37,469 nt of DNA from a bacterium. GTDB taxonomy: Bacteria; Auribacterota; UBA3054; JAPLST01. This document shows, piece after piece, positions 15,995 to 23,974 of this stretch. The stretch spans positions 1 through 37,469 of the forward strand of contig JAOACZ010000109.1 in the NCBI GenBank assembly GCA_026417575.1, read 5' to 3'. A program made the translations under genes and the position numbers. Each line of letters opens with the position of its first letter. The first letter of the stretch is position 1. Below the pieces are notes generated by a model, which ran no database searches, was not told the origin of the DNA, and saw only the letters and a list, made by a program, of their open reading frames with translations.

Positions 15995-18900
15995 ATGCAT
16001 CTCGCCCGGCCTTCTGGTCTAGCTACTTACACGGCGTTGTGTGTTCTGACCCCCTCCGTCTACGCGCTCTCCTTCGTCGCGCCAAGTCCCACCAACCACT
16101 TTGGTCACATCGTTGGTCCAAACTTTACCTCCTTCCGCGTTTGGGGGCCGGATTGCTCGAACATTTACATCATGGGCAGCTTTAACAACTGGGTCGAAAC
16201 TAACTACCCTCTTGCTGTTGACACAAGTTTCCCCAGTGGATTTGGCGGGCCGTACTGGTCGATTCGTTTCGATGCGGTGCTTACCGGCCATGTGTACAGA
16301 TTTGTCGTGTACAACAAGTATGGGGGCAAAGTAATCCGCTTGGATCCGTGGACCAAGCATGTTGATTGGGCACGAGGTGGGAGCGAAGTCATTGACACTA
16401 GCAGTGGGTGGACATCATTTACGCGCCCAGCCTTCAATGAGGTTGTGCTGTACGAGCTCCACCCCGGCACCTTTCGCCAAACCTTTGACGGCATTGCACG
16501 CCACGTGGACTACCTCAAACATTTAGGGATCAATGCGATTCAACTCATGCCGTCAGCCGAATTTGGTGGTGAAAGCTCTTGGGGTTACAACCCCGAAGGT
16601 CATTACGCTCCCGAAAGTGTGTACGGAGGGTTCCATGGCTGGCGCCGCATGGTCAATACACTTCACTCTAACGGTATTGCCGTATTAAATGACGTAGTGT
16701 ACAACCACTGTGATGGTGGCGATTTTCTCTGGCAATGGAACGGCGTGTTTACTACCTATCCGACTGGCTATGTGTGCGGCAAGTGTTACCAATACATCCC
16801 ACAGGATGGTGGGATGTTTTACTACCCGCAAACACCACAAGGAAGTGGCGACGAAGCTGCGCCATGGAATTCATGGCACACCTACTGGGGCCACAACCGC
16901 CCCAACTACAGCAGAAGCGAAGTGCGCTGGTTTCTTCGCAACAATGTCTTGTACTGGCTTAACGAACTCCGCGCCGACGGCCTGCGCGTCGATTCGACGA
17001 TCACGATGCGTCACCTCCATTGGGACAAGCAAGAGTTCATCCCTGCAGGCAATTCCTTACTTAAGTGGATGAATGCCTCGCGTCCCGCCGACGCCCTTAT
17101 GATCGCGGAAGATACTCAGAATGATGAGTACATCACGCGCCGGCCCCAGCTTGGGGAGGGTGATGGCTGCGGATTTGATTCCCAGTGGCACAACCCGGGC
17201 GTTCACGCTTTGCGGTGGCAGATGAAGACGGTGAACGACGCTGATCGCGATATGGCGGAGATCCGGAATCACATCATCTGGGTCAATAATGGTCGCGACA
17301 TCGCCTTAGTCAAGTATATTAGTTGCCATGATGAAAACGCGAATGGGCGCCAGCGCCTCAATGTGGAAATTGACTATCCCGCCGGCACCAATTATTGGGC
17401 ATGGAAGAAATCACTTCTTGGCGCGGGAATCATCATGACGGCAGTGGGTATCCCAATGATGTTCCAGGGCGACGAGTTACTGATGGATAAATGGTTTAGC
17501 GACAGCATTCCTCTTGACTGGTCACGCTTGCACACCTTTGGCGGTATTTGCGAAGCCTACCGTGGGCTGATCCATTGTCGGCGCAATCTGTACGGCACCA
17601 CCAGAGGGCTGACCGGCGCTGGCTGTTTTTCGCCCACGGATGGCATTTTTCTCAATCACAGCGCCAAGGTTCTGGCTTTCACGCGTTATTATCAGGGAAA
17701 CCAAATTGATGACGTCCTGGTTATCATTAACGCCTCGAACACGACGTTTCCCAGCTACATCTTGAGCGGCTATCCTTTCTGCACGTGGACGTGGTACCTG
17801 CAGTACACCACGGCACGCAAGTGCTATGAACCGAATTACACGGGTGGCGGCATCGGACAAGAGGCCAAGACACAAGTTTCTGATGGGAATTTCTACCTGG
17901 CTCCATACTCAGTGAATATTTACGCGCTCCAGAAACTTCCGCCGCCCACCGCTAAATTTGTGGTAAGCGAAACCAATGGTGTCTTACCGCGGCTCGTACG
18001 TTTTCAGAATCGCTGCACCAGTCTGCCTCGCTGGTACCGCTGGGACATTACTGGCGCTGGTGGCTACACGAATGTCATTCAGCCTTATCCGAACCCGCAA
18101 GTGTTGTTTACAAATCCTGGCCCCTACACGGTGAAACTTTCCTGCTATGTTCAAGCCGATAATGTAACGGAATACAGCGCCAGCACGACCATGGTGAACG
18201 TGCTGCACTTTACCCCGGGTGGGTGGGTCAACGGGGCGTTCATTCCTTCCGACAAGCCGGCGGAATTCGTCGGGCCTCTGGCGAGTGCGACCCAGGACAC
18301 TGCCACGGACTGGACGAGCTGGGACACGCTTGCAGCCGTGCGGGTCTACACGAACGCTCAGCGCAAGTTGCACATCAGTATCACTGGTTCACTTGGTCAA
18401 GATCACGCGCTGGTGCTGCTGTTGGATACGGACGCCGCGCGCGGCACGAACGTTCTGCTTGTTCGGGGTGGCTGCACGGAACTTGTCCGCAACATGGCTG
18501 GCATGCGTTTCGACACGGATTTTACTCCTGACAAAGCTTTTGTGCTTAAACCAGCAAGTGGGCCGAACCCTGAGCTTGCCTGGCTCGATTACAGCGATAT
18601 TACCCGCAACCAAAACACTTATCTTGGCACAATGAGCGGCTTTGCTTCAGGTGCGAGCGAGTTCTCGAATAGCACCTGGCAGGTAGGATTTTACAACGCG
18701 ATGCCCGCAGGCGGCCTCACCGGCAGCGCCGCCGCCACTTTCTCCTCCGGCATCGAGCTTGTCGCTCCATTTGAAGCCTGGGATATTTACACGACGAATC
18801 TGAAGTTGCAAGTCATCTTGACTTCGCGTGACGGCTGGCGTTCGTGCAACCAGTCGCTCCCTGGGGTTGGCGGTAACACCACGTCCAACGCAGCCAGCGG

Positions 18901-21127
18901 ATACACTCGCCACAAAAACTACGCTGCAGTGGCTGGCCGGCAGTATCTCTCCGTTCCACTTGACCCGGGTATTAGCATCAATCATCCTCCTGACTGGCAA
19001 CCTCTACCCGATCAAGCTGCTGTGGCTGGGAGCCTGGCTGAGTTCTATGTCCATGCCGTGGATGTAGATGGCGACCTGCTCACCTTGTCGTGCTCTGATC
19101 CCGCACGGTTCACGGACCTGGGCGGGGGCGTGGGACGTTATTCCTGGTACACCACGCCTTCGGATGTTGGCACGTATTTCCTGCGCTTTTTCGCCACTGA
19201 CACGTCTCTGCACGCGGCAACACAAACTGTGACGCTGTACATCGCTCCGCCTGGTATGAATACGAATATTGTTTTCGACGGCATGAACATCGTCACTGAT
19301 TTTCTGACCCACACCTACAGCGTCTTCCAGAACACTCCTCCACGGCCTGATTGGGGCCCGACCGATTATCTCGCTGGCTTACGCATCATCACGAACAGCC
19401 AGCAGCTCATCCTCGGCCTCTCTGGTACGCTCAAACACGATACCACGTACGGCAACAACGGCATAGCGATTCTTTTCGACACAGATCCCGCTACCGGCAG
19501 CAATGTTCTGCCCAACTTGCCTACGACCACGTACCGTGCCCGGAACATGGCCGGCATGACTCTCGATGTCGGCTTCACGCCAGACTACGTACTTACCATC
19601 GGGTTGCAGAACGCCGTACCACCCGCAACCGCTTGGGCTGATTTCAGCCGCCTTGTCGCCGGCGGCCACAACCATTATTTTGGCGAACTGAAACAGCCGG
19701 TCACATCCTACGGCACCATTTACGCACCTGATTACATGCTCGGTTTCCACATTCGACCTGTGTCTACAAACCTCGCTCTCGCCGCTGCGGTCGACACTGG
19801 CCTTGAACTCGCTCTGACCTACGGGAAACTTAATGTCAAGACCAACTTCATCAAGCTCCAAGTGATCGAAATCAACAACGATGGATCATACTATTCCAAT
19901 CAGTCGCTTCCGCCAATTAACAACCATCCTTATTACAACGGCGGGCCCAGCAGCGAAGCTCGCTTTGATCTCATCCCAGGTGACCAGCACATCACCATTA
20001 CCATCCCCCTGGTAACCAACTTCAACCGGGCGCCGATCCTACAGTACATCGGCAACAAAACCGTCCTTGCCGGCCGCACCTTGAGCTTTAACGTTACTGC
20101 GACGGATGAAGATGGTACTGTACCTCACCTGCTGGTCCAGAACCTCCCGCCGGGTGCTCAGTTCACCACCAACGGGGCCAGCGGTACGTTTACCTGGCAT
20201 ACGACTCTGGCTGACCTCGGGTCTTACGATGTCACATTCCGCGCCTTTGACGGTCAGCTCGCGGCATCAGAAACAATCACAATTCTAGTTGCCCAGGATC
20301 GCATTTACTGGTGTAACCTGCAATGGCCACCGGTTGTTACCTCTTATGTGGGCGTGCTGCCTGGGCAGCCTATTTACGGCCGCGTCCACATCCCCACTAA
20401 AACTGCTGCAGCGGGCCTCACCCCAGGGCTTTCGGCCCAACTCGGTTTCGGCACCGGTGCCGATCCTGCTAACTGGACGTGGATCAACGCCGCCTTCGCC
20501 TACGACGTGGACGGCAACGATGAGTTCCAAGCGAGCTTCGGGGGTGCCAACGACCCTGGCACCTACTATTACGCGTACCGCTACCTTTACACAAACCAGG
20601 GAACGTCCTATGTCTACGGTACTCTCGACGGTGGCCCATATGACACAGTTGATTTGGCCCAAGCTGGGCGGTGGACAGTTCTCCCCCTCGCCGATGACAT
20701 TCTCGCCGCGAATCTCCAGTGGCCGCCCACTATGACCACCGAGGTGTACGAGATTCCTCCGCTTGTCTATGGCCGCGTTTGGATTCCCGGCAACACAAGC
20801 TCCAATTTTCCTGCGCTCAACCTCACTGTGCACGCCGGGGTAGGGGCTTCCGCTACTGATTTGGTCTGGTATCCCGCATGGTACAACACCAATTACGGTG
20901 CCTACAACGAATTCTTCTGTCAATTCCCTGCGACTAACGAAGCTGGCACATACCTTTACGGCTTCCGCTATGTCTACAAGGGTACTACCACTGTCTACGG
21001 CCTGCGCGACGGGAAACACACGTCATTCGTCAGCAGCCAGGCAGGCACCTGGGTTGTGTTGCCCGAGCCAACTGTGGCGGTGGCGATTGTGCTCTTCATT
21101 TCGCTGTGTCTGCGAGTACGCCGCTAG
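15995..21127 (+). CDS. giant exported GH13 alpha-glucan enzyme with duplicated modules and PEP-CTERM tail
   Basis: A 1,710-residue protein with a signal peptide (cleavage near SVYA). Residues about 25-135 form a CBM48-like domain (YIMGSFNNW). About 140-640 is a GH13 barrel with all four regions: DVVYNH, GLRVDS (nucleophile Asp333), LMIAEDTQ (acid Glu372) and ISCHDE (Asp446), plus WGYNPEGHYAPE as in branching and trehalohydrolase-type enzymes. Then come a PKD-like domain, two copies of an about 250-residue module each followed by an Ig/cadherin-like domain, two copies of an about 125-residue beta module starting LQWPP, and LPEPTVAVAIVLFISLC-LRVRR, a PEP-CTERM sorting tail (PEP codons 21062-21070). 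Branching or hydrolysis of alpha-glucans at the cell surface is expected; the exact reaction is open. ATG 15995 is set by GGAG at 15983-15986. Its + strand is C-rich while neighbours are G-rich. Confidence 0.88.
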   Translation: MHLARPSGLATYTALCVLTPSVYALSFVAPSPTNHFGHIVGPNFTSFRVWGPDCSNIYIMGSFNNWVETNYPLAVDTSFPSGFGGPYWSIRFDAVLTGHVYRFVVYNKYGGKVIRLDPWTKHVDWARGGSEVIDTSSGWTSFTRPAFNEVVLYELHPGTFRQTFDGIARHVDYLKHLGINAIQLMPSAEFGGESSWGYNPEGHYAPESVYGGFHGWRRMVNTLHSNGIAVLNDVVYNHCDGGDFLWQWNGVFTTYPTGYVCGKCYQYIPQDGGMFYYPQTPQGSGDEAAPWNSWHTYWGHNRPNYSRSEVRWFLRNNVLYWLNELRADGLRVDSTITMRHLHWDKQEFIPAGNSLLKWMNASRPADALMIAEDTQNDEYITRRPQLGEGDGCGFDSQWHNPGVHALRWQMKTVNDADRDMAEIRNHIIWVNNGRDIALVKYISCHDENANGRQRLNVEIDYPAGTNYWAWKKSLLGAGIIMTAVGIPMMFQGDELLMDKWFSDSIPLDWSRLHTFGGICEAYRGLIHCRRNLYGTTRGLTGAGCFSPTDGIFLNHSAKVLAFTRYYQGNQIDDVLVIINASNTTFPSYILSGYPFCTWTWYLQYTTARKCYEPNYTGGGIGQEAKTQVSDGNFYLAPYSVNIYALQKLPPPTAKFVVSETNGVLPRLVRFQNRCTSLPRWYRWDITGAGGYTNVIQPYPNPQVLFTNPGPYTVKLSCYVQADNVTEYSASTTMVNVLHFTPGGWVNGAFIPSDKPAEFVGPLASATQDTATDWTSWDTLAAVRVYTNAQRKLHISITGSLGQDHALVLLLDTDAARGTNVLLVRGGCTELVRNMAGMRFDTDFTPDKAFVLKPASGPNPELAWLDYSDITRNQNTYLGTMSGFASGASEFSNSTWQVGFYNAMPAGGLTGSAAATFSSGIELVAPFEAWDIYTTNLKLQVILTSRDGWRSCNQSLPGVGGNTTSNAASGYTRHKNYAAVAGRQYLSVPLDPGISINHPPDWQPLPDQAAVAGSLAEFYVHAVDVDGDLLTLSCSDPARFTDLGGGVGRYSWYTTPSDVGTYFLRFFATDTSLHAATQTVTLYIAPPGMNTNIVFDGMNIVTDFLTHTYSVFQNTPPRPDWGPTDYLAGLRIITNSQQLILGLSGTLKHDTTYGNNGIAILFDTDPATGSNVLPNLPTTTYRARNMAGMTLDVGFTPDYVLTIGLQNAVPPATAWADFSRLVAGGHNHYFGELKQPVTSYGTIYAPDYMLGFHIRPVSTNLALAAAVDTGLELALTYGKLNVKTNFIKLQVIEINNDGSYYSNQSLPPINNHPYYNGGPSSEARFDLIPGDQHITITIPLVTNFNRAPILQYIGNKTVLAGRTLSFNVTATDEDGTVPHLLVQNLPPGAQFTTNGASGTFTWHTTLADLGSYDVTFRAFDGQLAASETITILVAQDRIYWCNLQWPPVVTSYVGVLPGQPIYGRVHIPTKTAAAGLTPGLSAQLGFGTGADPANWTWINAAFAYDVDGNDEFQASFGGANDPGTYYYAYRYLYTNQGTSYVYGTLDGGPYDTVDLAQAGRWTVLPLADDILAANLQWPPTMTTEVYEIPPLVYGRVWIPGNTSSNFPALNLTVHAGVGASATDLVWYPAWYNTNYGAYNEFFCQFPATNEAGTYLYGFRYVYKGTTTVYGLRDGKHTSFVSSQAGTWVVLPEPTVAVAIVLFISLCLRVRR
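18217..20290 (+). repeat. in-gene duplication: large module plus Ig-like domain, two copies
   Basis: Copy 1 (about 18217-19250) and copy 2 (about 19255-20290) share an ordered set of motifs: a VRVYTNAQ / LRIITNSQ strand, LLLDTDAARGTNVL / ILFDTDPATGSNVL, RNMAGMRFDTDFTPD / RNMAGMTLDVGFTPD, LKLQVI then NQSLP, and a final Ig/cadherin-like domain (DVDGD, TDEDG). Protein-level similarity is clear, but the DNA is well diverged, so the duplication is old. Confidence 0.75.
20306..21058 (+). repeat. in-gene duplication: LQWPP beta module, two copies
   Basis: Both halves run in the order LQWPP, YGRV-x-IP, an aliphatic strand with G-x-G, W-x-A, DEF or NEF, GTYYYAYRY / GTYLYGFRY, YVYG / TVYG and a closing WTVLP / WVVLP. 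The second copy ends directly at the PEP-CTERM tail. Small beta sandwiches used as spacers or glycan binders are the likely role. Confidence 0.7.
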
Positions 21128-21461
21128 CTGCTCGGCACCGCCATGCGTGTCCCCCATGCACAGAGGCGGACCAACCCTAGAGCCCAGGCCACAAAAAATT
21201 GTCTACGCAGTTAACAAAAAATAGCGCCTGCGTTGGTGATGAGTGCGGCGGCCAAGCCCCCGGCATTTAGATGAATGGGATGGGTGCACTGTTACCGAAA
21301 ACGTTGGGCTGGCACGAAATCGTATCTGGAGGAAAGTGACGCTGCGGTGTGGAAAGGTGGGAGTAAGCACCCGAATTGCAGGCCAGCACAAGACGCAAAG
21401 CAAACGTTTCTCACGAAAGCATTGCAAGGCGCAGGCAGGCCCCTGCGCAGATAAATCTTGC
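21128..21461 (+). other. gap after the GH13 gene
   Basis: No supported gene. A loose GC stem (CCGCC near 21138 with GGCGG near 21165) could help end the GH13 transcript, but pairing is broken and no U-run follows. The + strand returns to a G-rich bias near 21240. Confidence 0.4.
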
Positions 21462-21491
21462 TTGACAGGATCAGGAAAGTTGCAATAGAAT
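21462..21491 (+). promoter_or_regulatory. sigma70 promoter before the broken DUF1841-like gene
   Basis: TTGACA at 21462-21467, 18-bp spacer, TAGAAT at 21486-21491. The first ATG lies at 21496, upstream of the expected transcription start, so a downstream start or a leaderless message would be needed. The promoter looks intact although the gene is not. Confidence 0.6.
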
Positions 21492-21495
21492 AACC

Positions 21496-22044
21496 ATGAG
21501 CTTCCCTTCACGATGGACAGGTATCACGCACAACGACAGCGCCAGGGTCAGCATGAAGGGCTGTGACCCACTCAAGGCACCTGCCCCGGCAGCCTGGCTG
21601 GCGTTAGATGAAGATAAGGGTATTACGTTGTAAAGGAGCAGCATCGGCGGAAGCATATTACTCCGCCTGATGCCGCGATGTATGCAGCAATGCACGCGAT
21701 TGTCGAAACACAGTTAGCGAGTAACAGATCAGCGCAGGTGGGGTAGGTACTAAAACGTTTGATGCGGAAGCGACTCGACTGGCACGAGGCAGTACACGTG
21801 ATTGCGACGCCAGTGGTCGACCATATGTATGACCAGTTGTATGCCGCAAACCGGGTTGCATGAGGAAGACCCGAACAAAATGACGGTGGCGGCGTATTTC
21901 GTGATCCACGAGCAACTCTTACAGGCATATGACGATGAGCTCTGTGGAGGAGATGAGTTTTTTTCCGAGGAGGTAGATAACAGCGAGGCTTTGCAGGTCG
22001 AAGACGAAGCGACAGGCACGGAGGAGGAAGGGGAGGTGAGATAG
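21496..22044 (+). pseudogene. decayed DUF1841-like gene (two frameshifts, one stop)
   Basis: Pieces of one protein can be read in two frames. From 21496 one frame gives a stretch ending APAAWLALDEDKG, then hits TAA at 21631. From about 21620 the next frame continues VVKEQHRRKHITPPDAAMY-AAMHAIVETQLAS, meets TAG at 21744, then resumes VLKRLMRKRLDWHEAVHVIA and DHMYDQLYAANR up to TGA at 21861. The first frame then carries EDPNKMTVAAYFVIHEQLL and an acidic tail to 22044. The order WLALDE, H-x-x-VE-x-Q-LA, RLM-x3-LD-x-HEA-x-H-x-I is that of DUF1841-type proteins of unknown function. The damage is real in this sequence unless it holds sequencing errors. Confidence 0.6.
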
Positions 22045-22086
22045 GGCGTGGGAGATACCTGGACACAGGGATGGCGGGGAAAGCGG

Positions 22087-23463
22087 ATGTGGTGGCCACA
22101 TGTAGGCAGAAAGCATCAGCGCAGCTGGGTGTTGTTGCTAGCACTATGGGTGGTGCGGGGAGGAGCTGAGTACAGTGGTGAGGTGTCGTTTTGCGCAGGG
22201 AAGGTTGGTCCTTGTACGGTGGTGCGCAACGAAGGTGCGAGGGAAGTGGAGAAGGGGTGTCTTGCGTCACTCAGCCAGGCGCGAGCAAAGCTGAGCGGCT
22301 GCGGGGTAGGGGAACGGTGGAGACCCTACAATTCGACGCATAGCCTCGCAACAGCAGGAGTTTTTCGCGTCACGATCCGGGTGAACGACGTGTATGCGCG
22401 GCCGATCACTGGCGCGTGGGTGTGGGTTGATCCGGGGGATCCGCGTGCCGTGCAGACGGGCAGTAATGGAGTGGCGGAGGTAGAGTTACTGACGCTCAAA
22501 ACAAACTTGATTGTAGTCCGACATGCAAAATTTGGGCGGGCGCAGCCCCTGTTTGCTTACGTTCATGGTACGACGAACTTCCAGGTGACATTACCATGGC
22601 GGCAGGACTGCCGCATCGCCACATACAATCTCAACGGCTATTACCCATGGAGTACAGCACAGCGCACGAGCTTGGCGCGGGTACTATGGACTGTGCAACC
22701 GGATATCATTCTGGCACAAGAATCGCGCACAAACGAACTTAGCCTGGCAGATTTTTGTACGCGGTATCTGCGTGGATACTATTATGCGCAGTCACCTGAG
22801 GGTGGACCGATCCGCAACGGACTGATTGCGTGTTTTCCGCTGACAAATGTTGTCAGTGCCGGCGCGGCGGTAATGACGCGCGACGTTTATTCGGCGCGGG
22901 TGCTGAGCGAGGAACTGGAGGACGCACGCGTGTGTTGCGTGCACTTTAAAGCGTACAAAGGCGAAGCGGAGGCGGCCATCAGAGACGCGGAGGCACAGTT
23001 TACCGCAGCGTACTGTTCTAGCGCAGTAGCACGAGGCGAATTGGTTATCTTAGGCGGTGATATGAATGAGGATATTGCCGACCCCACGTGGCTCTCCCAT
23101 GTCCATAGTATCCTTGCCTCGGGCATTCCTGGCGTGATGCGATTAGACGCCACTGACGATGCAGGTTCGCCTGTGACATATCCGTCGTGGGGGAGCCGCT
23201 TGGACTACTTGTACGTCAGTACCAATGTGCACGAGCTCATTGTAACAGGGCGTGTGTTTCGCACCGATACCATGCTGCAGCGGCCGCCGTGGCTGGCGTG
23301 GAATGAGAGTATGATTGCATCAGACCACACTTTGGTGTATGCGGACATCACAGTGGTACCTGAACCGGCGTTGGCTGCTTCTCTATTTGCGGGTGCAGTG
23401 TTGGTACAAACGCTACGGCGGCGAGGTGCGCTGCGCAGCCTTGGCGTGACGCGAAAGGCATAA
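22087..23463 (+). CDS. exported endonuclease/exonuclease/phosphatase-fold protein with PEP-CTERM tail
   Basis: About 458 residues. A signal sequence (LLLALWVV) is followed by a linker, a transthyretin/Ig-like domain (VTIRVNDVYARPITGAWVWV, then NGVAEV), and an EEP catalytic domain with its metal and phosphate-binding motifs in order: IATYNLNG (Asn), DIILAQES (Glu), LGGDMNED (Asp, Asn), SRLDYLYVS (Asp) and ASDHTLVY (catalytic His). The C-terminus VVPEPALAASLFAGAVLV plus Arg-rich end is a PEP-CTERM sorting tail (PEP codons 23359-23367). It could act on nucleic acids, sugar phosphates or phospholipid headgroups outside the cell; sequence alone does not say. ATG 22087 places the signal sequence best and follows GGGGA at 22076-22080. 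A GTG at 22048 is an alternative that adds 13 residues. Confidence 0.82.
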   Translation: MWWPHVGRKHQRSWVLLLALWVVRGGAEYSGEVSFCAGKVGPCTVVRNEGAREVEKGCLASLSQARAKLSGCGVGERWRPYNSTHSLATAGVFRVTIRVNDVYARPITGAWVWVDPGDPRAVQTGSNGVAEVELLTLKTNLIVVRHAKFGRAQPLFAYVHGTTNFQVTLPWRQDCRIATYNLNGYYPWSTAQRTSLARVLWTVQPDIILAQESRTNELSLADFCTRYLRGYYYAQSPEGGPIRNGLIACFPLTNVVSAGAAVMTRDVYSARVLSEELEDARVCCVHFKAYKGEAEAAIRDAEAQFTAAYCSSAVARGELVILGGDMNEDIADPTWLSHVHSILASGIPGVMRLDATDDAGSPVTYPSWGSRLDYLYVSTNVHELIVTGRVFRTDTMLQRPPWLAWNESMIASDHTLVYADITVVPEPALAASLFAGAVLVQTLRRRGALRSLGVTRKA

Positions 23464-23905
23464 GGACAAATTTCGTTCACGCGGCGAATTCAGCAATCAC
23501 GGCACCTGGCGCGCGAGGCGGTATCCGTGTCGAGATTTTTTGTCGTTTGCAAACCACCGTACGTGTCGTTTTCGACGTGCTTCTTCCTCATCCCGGTGAG
23601 GGACTCAGCCATGACACAGCCTGTCTCCTGGGTCCGGGAAAAAGAATCGACAACGGGGAATGACAGAGTGTGACGGCAAATAGGCCGTCGCATGCCACCT
23701 ACGCCAGTGCCGTAAATTGGTCGCAGGCTGTTGCACAGGCAGAGCCAGCTGACACAGGCGAGGGGAGACGCATCGCGGCAATCTCGTTCTGCGTGGATGT
23801 ACATGCAGTTTGCTGGGTGCTGCGGAGGCGTTTCTACGTATTAAAAGCGCAGTGTTGCGCTACTGCGAGCGAACGCTAGTTGCCCGATCCGAAAAAATGA
23901 AGACG
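23464..23905 (+). other. gap without a supported gene
   Basis: No frame on either strand carries recognisable motifs. It contains a short T-run (ATTTTTTGTCG near 23535) without a convincing stem, and leads into the promoter of the HExxH protein. Confidence 0.45.
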
Positions 23906-23934
23906 TTGCGCTTCCGTCGGAATGATGCTATACT
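23906..23934 (+). promoter_or_regulatory. sigma70 promoter with extended -10
   Basis: TTGCGC at 23906-23911, 17-bp spacer, TATACT at 23929-23934, with TG at 23926-23927 (extended -10). The expected start is near 23941, about 34 nt before ATG 23975. Confidence 0.65.
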
Positions 23935-23943
23935 GTTAGTATA
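23929..23943. promoter_or_regulatory. inverted repeat covering the -10 box
   Basis: TATACT (23929-23934), spacer GTT, AGTATA (23938-23943) is a perfect inverted repeat over the -10 and start region. A repressor bound here would block transcription; AT-rich -10 sequences can also form such repeats by chance. Confidence 0.3.
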
Positions 23944-23974
23944 CTGTGCATAAATACACCGGATGGCATAGTCT

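Noticed and set aside
19351-21019. Long frames in other phases and on the minus strand inside the GH13 gene
   Set aside because: They follow from the C-rich codon bias of the large gene. None has family motifs.
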